Shown piece by piece: positions 56,580-64,000 of a stretch of 64,000 nucleotides of DNA (position 1 is its first letter; each line of letters opens with the position of its first letter). The stretch is from Isoetes taiwanensis. Its lineage: Eukaryota; Streptophyta; Lycopodiopsida; Isoetales; Isoetaceae. The notes under the pieces are model-generated. The model was not told the DNA's origin. It saw nothing but the letters and a program-made list of their open reading frames with translations, and searched no databases. The DNA is taken from positions 26,271,831 to 26,335,830 of the forward strand of contig JAJEKV010000004.1 of the NCBI GenBank assembly GCA_021234155.1, written 5' to 3'. The position numbers and the translations under genes are program-made.

Positions 56580-57490
56580 ACACCAATAATTCACATAAAT
56601 AATTTTACTTCACTATAAAAAAACGGCTTGACGAGGGGTAGAGGCCATTCATCTTCCATGGCTTCCTCGATGCCTCGTCCGTAGCACATCCGCTCTTTCA
56701 AGTGTTACTTGAGCTACAACGATCGGGCGAATCGCTAGAAATGGCGTTAAGCTTGATCCATGGCTCTTATCTAAAGCTGATGGACCTGCTAGTGCTTGCG
56801 TGAAGCTCACTGCGTGTTAAGGTCCACATTTATGGCTTCCGTCGTGGAGATCTATGAGTTTGAATGGCATCACGAGCTTTGATGTTGATGACGAGTGAAT
56901 CGCACCGCCAATAATGTAATAATGACATGGGTACCTAATAACTAAGTAAGGATGTAATAGCATTCTCGATTAAGGATGTAATATCAATGCACCTTAACCG
57001 AGTATATTGTAACGATGTGCTATCCCACCTCCACTTTTTCTGCAAGCTGTCATTGAATTCAATCATAGCTAAATTCGTCAAGCAAACATGTTTTCAAACA
57101 TACGCATATTAGTATGATATCAGTAATATTATTGTATGCGTGATATAACAACGTTCGATACGTTTCAATAATGGGGGCTTAAGTCTACCCCAATAATTCA
57201 CCTCTATCATTCCACTTCACTATAAAGCTTCTCACTTCGGGCTAAATTTCATTCATCCCCCATGGATTTCTAAGCCTTCTTCAATTCACCACATTGAGGC
57301 GATCAAGTGCTCAATGAGCCACGAAGATCTTGTTGGTTGCCTAGACAGGCATCTTCTTCTTGAGCTTTGGGCGCTGAGATTCATTGCCCTGCGTCAATTC
57401 GTGTTATGATCCATCTGATTTGGCTTCCCGAAAGCATGAGCTATGAGATATCGTGGATCACTACTACGATATGTAGGGATCACTACTACT
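56580..57490 (+). repeat. Two diverged copies of a TATA-containing unit, ~600 bp apart
   Basis: Copy 1 (about 56575-56910) and copy 2 (about 57180-57510) share, in order: CCAATAATTCAC, ACTTCACTATAAA, a CATTCAT..TCCATGG / CATTCATCCCCCATGG start-like word, a CAAGTG.T..TGAGC.AC.A word, and GAAGATGAATGAATC / GATGACGAGTGAATC. ACTTCACTATAAA contains a good TATA box about 45-50 bases before the CCATGG. Neither ATG opens more than eight codons. They lie just beyond the 3' end of the minus-strand DUF7869-like gene. Confidence 0.5.
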
Positions 57491-57650
57491 GGTGAAGATG
57501 AATGAATCACCTGTTTGGCATTGTATCTTGAAGAGCTCTTGTGTTGAGATGAAAAACACAAAGCCTAATGAATAATAACTAGTCTAATGTAAAATTTGCA
57601 TGTCATGTATGATATAGTAATTATGTAAAAGAGCATTGCATACCTCAAGA

Positions 57651-59646
57651 GTTCTCATCCTCGCCGTTTAACTTAGCTTCTTTAGCCACTAATTCTTGCA
57701 ACCGAGCCCCCACACTACCGGGATCACCCGACAACGGCGGCCTGGTCCCTCTGGCCCAACCATAGTCTATCGTTTTTCAAATGTTGGTACCGTGGTGGGT
57801 CATTGGGATTCGGTCTCCAATTCTTACTCCAAAGAATCCCTATACTTTTGCATTGCATATGAGGTACCCTTTTCCGCAACAGGGCTCAAACCAAGAAACA
57901 AACACCTCTTCATAGTGAGGGAGATTAGGGTCCTCTCTTTTGGGTCCTCTTCATAAAAGGCCATCCACGTCGGGCTTATCATGTGGCCTGATCAAAGCAA
58001 GAGCATTCCTTTCTTCACATCTTGGTAGGGGTCAATATTTCAACGGGGTTCTTGGGTCTACGAGAAAGGCCCGACATAATGAGATGCACCAATGTGTTCA
58101 TCTACCAATAAGTTGTCGGGTTCTTCTAATGCAGTTTGTCTCGTCTTTGGGCGAAATCTCAATGATAGCCAGTTCTCGGGCTGAACGTCCCCAAGCACTT
58201 TCAACAAGGTGGACCAGTAGTCAATAACTTCATTCATATATGTGTGAGACCATGAGTTATCGCCCGGCTCTAGAAATAGGCCCAGTGCATCATGTACTTG
58301 GCAATTGAAGCTCTCAAGGCACCTATATCGTCAAGCTCGATATGGTACCGCATCTAATAGGTGACCCTCTAGGAATCATAGGTAAGCCTTGGGCATCCTC
58401 CTTCCACATTTTAATTCCCTTTTCAGGTAGCCACTCCTATGCCCCGCCTCATCTTGTAGAACATTAGTGGCCATCCATCATTCATGCAGAACTTGAAGAG
58501 TAGAGGTTCCAAATGACCACATAAACGGTCCTTCTTATCGGGGGATAAAACCTTTCCACGAATTCTTTCCAGTTTGGGAACCTCGGACACAAGGTAGGGT
58601 AGGAGACTTTGAACTACACTGCCTGAAGAGTTGCATAAGCTCCGGAATAGTCAATGCATCTGATCTTCTCAATAGAGTGGAGTAGTTTCCAAAGAGGGCA
58701 TCTATGTCATCGTGGGTGTGTCCAACCATCATGAATCCCAGTTGCACCTTGATCGAAGACACCTAACCCGGACCAAATATGACAAGTAAGAGAAAAGATA
58801 CCTGTTCTTGTTTTGTCCCGAGCAATTGTCTAGCTGCAAGTAAAGCCTCCTAGGCAACTTCTTCGGTATCAGAGGGCCCTTGATAGGAGGCATAAAATCA
58901 TTTCTAGTGCCATTCACCATTTTTGTCCTAAGGGCTTCCGTGTTCATAATTGCTCCACCCCAGCAGCTTCCTTGATGATCTCAGATTTCTCAAATGACCC
59001 CATTGTCCTCAGATTGATTCTCTAGTGTTTTTCAAGGTATGATTTAAAGATCCCACATGAAAATTGAATCATCCGCCAGGAAGGTCCAGCCAGAAGTGGC
59101 CCAAAGCACCTACACCATGCCCATGCATGAGAGCACCGATAAGACTCACCTTCAACCGTTCACCCCTCCATACAGTTTTTGCTAGCTTCTCCGGGCGAGG
59201 AACCATCGCCTTATTCTCGATCCATCTTATCATGTATAATGGTTAAGGCATTTTCGGAGATCGATGAGACAAAGCTCTCCACGACCAGTAGAGACTCTGC
59301 GCAGCCGGTTGAGGTCATCATGTGAGATTTCCTTTCCACGGCGAGCTCTCTTCTCTCTCTTGGATCTCTAGTCTTGGCAAGTTTCTCCTTTATCACAATA
59401 CAGGTATTACACTTAGAAAATGCTATCCTTTTGGCGATTGCTACCTCAGAGTGGTTATCCTTCCACGTTGACAAGAAGGACGATTGAGAAACATGTTTTC
59501 CTGTCATCTCGTGGACGGTTATATCTACCTCTTGATGTATGTCCTTTTTAGTCAAGATGGAAGGTAATCTCTTCACATTTTCTCTAGTTCCCCCACTCGT
59601 AACCTTTGAGCGGTGTGGCATAGTTTCAGCATTTTCATCTATGTAC
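57651..59646 (-). pseudogene. DUF7869-like protein gene, copy 1, frameshifted and cut by a copia insertion
   Basis: The frame is open from the copia LTR junction (59646): YIDENAETMPHRSKV, then FLSTWKDNHSEVAIA, AFSKCNTCIVIKEKLAKTRD and PRERRELAVE, then IIHDKMDRE. A frameshift near 59205 leads to KAMVPRPEKLAKTVWRGERL, KVSLIGALMHGHGVGALGHF. Further frames carry KLPRRLYLQLDNCSGQNKNR and YLFSYLSYLVR (58860-58770), then KVQLGFMMVGHTHDDIDALF, GNYSTLLRRSDALTIPELM (58747 on). Degenerate sequence continues to an in-frame end near 57651. The spaced QLDN and GHTHDDID acidic motifs match copy 2. The family has no experimentally known function that I can name; an RNase H-like, transposase-type role is inference. 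The N-terminal part should lie beyond the copia element, outside the window. Confidence 0.8.
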
Positions 59647-60378
59647 TGTTAGATTTAAAAACAACTTCTTGATCCTAGCAAAGATGTCACAACCAAATAC
59701 TCTAATGCACAATCTTCTTCAATACTGCAAATAATTATTCAAGAGGCTAATGAATATACAACAAGTTTATGACATTCAAATTCTTTAGATCAAGGATCAC
59801 CCTTTGCAATGGAGCCACAATATGGTCAACTAATCCATTGCCTTCTTGATCCAAATGCCCCTTAAATCTACAAGGCTATTCCCACTAAGAAAATAACTTC
59901 CCCTTTTATTTATAAGGCAATCCCTATACAAAGTTATCTTCCCCTTAATTTTAAAGCCTTAAACCATTGTCATTATGCACTGCAGCATTTGACTGTAGCA
60001 CAGGGAAAATATCAAACCAACGACCCTTGTTCGCATATCCCTGGAGCCGGATTCCTGTATACGGCAATCCCCCGAGCAATTCACCAATATTCTGTAGCTT
60101 ATATGTAGTTGATCCGGCGGTTTCGAGATGGATTAACTTTCTTTTCTTAGCAGAACATAGACGTCACAATATCCCACAGTCATATGCACTATTACTTCAC
60201 ATTCGAATTCATTGTTTCGAAGATTCAAATTCATTAACCATTGCCAATATTAAATCATTGCCTTAACCATTAACACCCATTGCTTAACTATTAACAAAGG
60301 GCTAACCTTTCAACATTGGCAAATCGATGGCAGCTACCTAGGTAAATATGACATGACCAGCTCTTTGTTTTCTCAACA
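59647..60378 (-). mobile_element. 3' LTR of a Ty1/copia element (732 bp)
   Basis: On the minus strand the LTR begins TGTTGAGAAAACAAAG right after a polypurine tract and ends ...TTTAAATCTAACA at 59647. TGTT..AACA ends are typical. The far end falls exactly where the DUF7869-like frame stops, which supports the boundary. The 5' LTR lies beyond position 64000, so LTR divergence and the target duplication cannot be read here. Confidence 0.8.
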
Positions 60379-60392
60379 CTTCCCCTTCATGT
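60379..60392 (-). other. Polypurine tract of the copia element
   Basis: On the minus strand GACATGAAGGGGAAG immediately precedes the LTR's TGTTGAG. It is the purine run from which plus-strand DNA synthesis of LTR elements is primed. Confidence 0.8.
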
Positions 60393-63300
60393 CATATCTG
60401 TACCTGTAAACATAATTTGTTGCCTAATCTCAGCAAATCTTTTCTCTGCCAATACTTTTGTCAAAATGTCTGCTAACTGCTTGTTTGTGTTCACATAATT
60501 GACTCAGATCAACTTTTTACATACAAACATCTCTAATAAAGTGCATCTCCAATTCTATATGCTTTGATCTTTCATGCATTACAGGATTTCTTGTCATGGC
60601 TATACAACTCATGCTGTCACACAGCATTTCACTGGGTTCTGGCTGTTCAACTCCAAGTTCTAAAATTAATCTTCTTTCCCAGATTAATTCTTTAGCTTTA
60701 TAATGTAGGCGAGGCATACTTTCAAAACCAAAAAAGATAAAGCTATGGATGATCTGCTTTTTGCATTTCCATGCTATTGGGCCTCCTCAAGCATCATGAG
60801 ATACCCCGATGTAGATTTCCTTACATCCAAGTCCCACCTTGTCAGCATCACAATGGCGGTTAATATTAAATTCTTTGAATTGTAAGACACTCCCATATCC
60901 ATGGTACCCTTTAAATATCTCAAAACCTTTTTAGGCGGACAATCCAATGATCTTTTCCCGGATCATTGTTATATCTACTGAGCATATTTACACTGTGAGC
61001 AATGTCGGCCTTGTGCAGTTAGCCACATATGCCAAGCAACTTATCAGAGATCTATAAGGGATTTTTCCATAGCTTTTCTCTCCTCATCATTTTTTAGGAC
61101 ACATGTCAAGAGAAAGCTTACAACCCGTGCAATGAGGGGTCTTGCTAATATTACAATCCTTCATTCTGAATTTTTCAAGCATACCTCTGATCTGCTCCTT
61201 TTGAGTTAATATGATTGTACCTGCATCTCTATTTCTTGACATCTCAATTCCTAAGAACTTGGTCAATTCTCCAAGATCTGACATTTCAAATCTGTTTTGT
61301 AGCAGCCTTTTGCAAATCAGCAAACATTTAGTACCCTTAGACACCATAATGTTGTCATCAACATATAAAGCAATAATGCACCAATCACCTTGACATTCAA
61401 ACTTGTACAAATTTCCATCATTTGACATTTTGTAAAAACCCTGTTCAGTTAGGAAAGCATCCATGCATTTATACCATTCTCTCGGGTGATTGCCTTAACC
61501 CATAAACTGCTCTTTTTAATTTCCAGACATTATCTTCCCCTTGCTCATATCCAGGTGCTTGTTTCATATAAATCTCTTCGTCTAGTTTTGCATTTAAAAA
61601 AGCAGTTTTGACATCCATGTGATGTACTTCCAAATTATGTGCATTTGCCAATGCCAATAACATTCTGATACTATTCATTTTAACCAAAGGAGAGAAAGTT
61701 TCATCAAAATCCTGACCCTTCTTTTGAGAAAAACCTTGAGCTACTAATCTAGCCTTATATCTGGGTGGTTTTCCATTATTACCAGATTTGATTCTAAAAA
61801 TCCATTTGGTTCCTACTATGTTTCTCCCTTCTGGTTTTTTAACTGTTTCAAATGTGTCAGTTCTAATAAAAGAATCCATTTCTTCTTCCATAGCATTAAG
61901 CCACAACTTCTTATCTTTTGAGACTAGCACATCATCCAGTGTTTTAGGTACTTCAGGGCTTAAATGCATCAAAATCTCAAAGATACTGTTTACCTCAGAT
62001 TCTTCTTCAGCTTGAATTCTTTTACTTTTCCCCACTTCATCACGACCATGTACATTAGTGTCAAACTTCAAATCTGCCTGCAGCTTTTGCACCTCTGTCA
62101 TTCTTTTTTTTCTTACTTGTGGTTGTTGAACTATGGGCACGGATTCTTCAGCTTGTTCTGCCCCTATTGTCTCTTCTTCATTTGCTCTTGATGAGTCTTC
62201 TACCTTTTCCTGGAATTCTGAATCTGCGTCCGTTTCAGCATCATCATTATCTGCATTCAACTCAACAATTTTATTAGTAGTTGCAGAATTAGTATTATAG
62301 TCAGCCAGCTTGATCTCTTCAGACAATCTCATAGGCTTGGTTAATACCCTATAAACTTGTCCTTCATCAAATGAGACATCCCGACTGATAATTATTCTCC
62401 TTGCTTTAGGATCATACAACCTATAAGCTTTTGACTGATTATCATATCCCACAAGATAGGTAATTAGAGCCCTATCATCCAATTTTTTCCTGTTTTCCTT
62501 TGGTATATGAACAAATGCCAAACATCCATATATTCTTAAATTATCATAGTTTGGTTTCTTTCCTGACCATAGCATATCAGGGATGCCACCTTGTATACTA
62601 GTGGATGGCAATATATTTTGAATGCTCCACAGGCCGTTTGGACCGCTGCTTCTTCCCACAAAAATTTGGTAAACCCGCTGATTTCAACATGCTTCTAACA
62701 AAGATTCAAGATTGTTCTATTCTTCCTCTAAAATACACCATTTTGCTTTGAGGAGAATGACTACAAGTAAGTTGCCTTTTAATGCCTTTATTTTGCAGAA
62801 TCTTTTGAACTCATTAGACAAGAATTCACCACCCCCACAATGGGATCTTAGGCATTTAATTCTTCTTCCGGTTTGGCCTCCATCTCATTGACAAATTGTT
62901 TGAACTTTTCTAATCTTTTGCATCTTTTGTTTTAATGCAATAGACTTTAGTCTTTCTACTAAAGTCATCTATCAAGGTCATAAAGTACCTTTTCCCACTC
63001 AAGCTAACCACATTGAGTGGTCCACATAAATCCGTGTGTATTAAGTCTAATATGCCTTTAGCTCTTCCTCTTGTTTTCTTAAAAAAGCGGTCACGTTATG
63101 TTTTCCAAGCATACACCCTGTGCATATCTGCTGTTCAGGCTGGTTTGTATTTGCATTAATAAATCCCTTTTTGTTCAACATCTCTATTGTATTGAAATTA
63201 ACATGACATAATCTTTCATGCCAGATTCTTAGTGTTGGATCAGTCATCAAGTTAACACTAGAAACTACATGTTGTTTGCTCAACCCATATAGATTTCCAA

Positions 63301-64000
63301 CTCTTTTCCCTATAAACATTTTTTTATTTCCAAGAAATATATTACAATAGAGTTTTTCAAACACCACCTTGTAACCAAGATCCACCAATTGACAGATTGA
63401 TATAAGATTTCTTATTAGCCCAGGTATGCACAACACATTTTTTAACTTCACAGCTTTTCCTTCTAAGTCAAACAACTCTAGAACACCAGTACTTCTAATT
63501 TCTCTTAAGTCTCTATTTCCAAACTGTACATGCCCTCCTTTTAGCTCCTGACAGTCTCTTAAAATTCTTGAAGTTCCTGTCACGGATCTTTCAGCTCCTG
63601 AATCTAAGATAAGTGAATCAGTATCCATTTTTCCTATTATCTTAGAACAAGCTTTTGACAAATTTACCTCAATGTCTTCATCTTGCTCATCTTCCTCTCG
63701 ATTAGCTTCTCGTGCAATATTAAGACTAGGTTTAGTCTTGTAACTTCCCCCTTTAAATTTTTTACCTTTTCCTCGTTTAGGACTTGAGGCGGTTATTGCT
63801 ATGTGACCCTTACCTTCACAATTGTAGCAAACAACCTCCTTGCCTAGCTTAGGGCAATTTATCTTGAGATGACCAAAGCTATCACAATTGTAACAAGGAC
63901 CAACCTGTTTTTTTTCATAAGCTTTCTTTCCTTTTTTCTGTTTAACAAACATAACTTCAGAGTCATCCTCATCATCAGCCTTGGTCTGCTCAAATTCAGT
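60393..64000 (-). pseudogene. Ty1/copia gag-pol, 3' part, frameshifted
   Basis: In minus-strand order: the gag end has one good zinc knuckle (CYNCDSFGHLKINC) and a second that lacks its last Cys (CYNCEGKGHIAITA). The protease has LILDSGAERSVTG. The pre-integrase has WHERLCHVNF...CTGCMLGKHN; this frame is open from the window edge to 63047. The integrase core (63046-62660) has LDLIHTDLCGPLNVVSLSG and YFMTLIDDFSRK, but is frameshifted and reads RSHCGGGEF where Asp is expected. 62659-61469 has the integrase tail, a Glu-rich linker and RT (FIRTDTFETVKKPEGRNIVG, MDVKTAFLNAKLDEEIYM, AVYGLRQSP). 61464-61087 has LYVDDNIMVSKGTK with the catalytic Asp pair. Broken sequence leads to RNase H (MLCDSMSCIAMTRNPVMHER, SKHIELEMHFIRD) ending near 60517. 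The element is relatively recent but not functional as read. Confidence 0.93.

Noticed and set aside
61788-62191. Plus-strand frames within the copia region
   Set aside because: Antisense shadows of copia pol, which has clear motifs on the minus strand.

Overview
This is nuclear DNA from a land plant: it has intron-bearing plant gene families (NPF transporter, UDP-xylose transporter, PDR-type ABCG transporter, F-box/kelch, LRR), short GT..AG introns, and a dense load of plant retrotransposons (Ty3/gypsy including a chromovirus, Ty1/copia, L1-like and non-L1 LINEs), MITE-like elements and satellites. The low gene density and the mix of elements would fit a large seed-free plant genome such as a fern or lycophyte. 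That assignment is inference only; nothing in the sequence fixes the species.

Layout. 0-0.6 kb: gypsy integrase with two stops. 0.6-7.2 kb: AT-rich sequence with small repeats. 7.2-13.3 kb: three decayed gene fragments, all on the minus strand and two with recognisable introns (UDP-xylose transporter, PDR/ABCG transporter, F-box/kelch), among minisatellites. 14.6-15.4 kb: a degenerate GAATCT satellite with higher-order structure. 19-22 kb: an unrecognised membrane-protein-like locus and an LRR fragment. 22.1-24.3 kb: a MITE with long terminal inverted repeats, a gypsy RT/RNase H piece and an L1 RT piece. 24.6-32.4 kb: an unexplained GC-richer island with many unrecognised, lightly broken coding segments and about 14 short palindromes sharing a TCGACTTC-type core. 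32.8-33.3 kb: chromovirus end with chromodomain. 36.5-37.2 kb: an intact intronless orphan gene with its own TATA box. 38.9-40.2 kb: a broken DUF7869-like gene. 41.1-44.6 kb: a minus-strand LINE ending in a CTTC microsatellite. 44.8-46.8 kb: an intact four-exon NPF/POT transporter, the only complete conserved gene. 46.8-47.0 kb: a tRNA-like SINE candidate. 48.1-49.0 kb: an unusual acidic, repeated-domain pseudogene. 50.1-54.5 kb: a coiled-coil ORF and a gypsy element lacking integrase. 57.6-59.6 kb: a second DUF7869-like gene, cut by a copia element (59.65 to beyond 64.0 kb) whose 3' LTR and polypurine tract are visible.

The genes do not form a pathway. Most of the window is a layered record of insertions. 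Only the NPF transporter and the 210-residue orphan look able to make protein. The strongest candidates for something undescribed are the hairpin-rich island (25-32 kb) and the DUF7869-like family, whose two copies here conserve acidic motifs (LQLDN and GHTHDxID).
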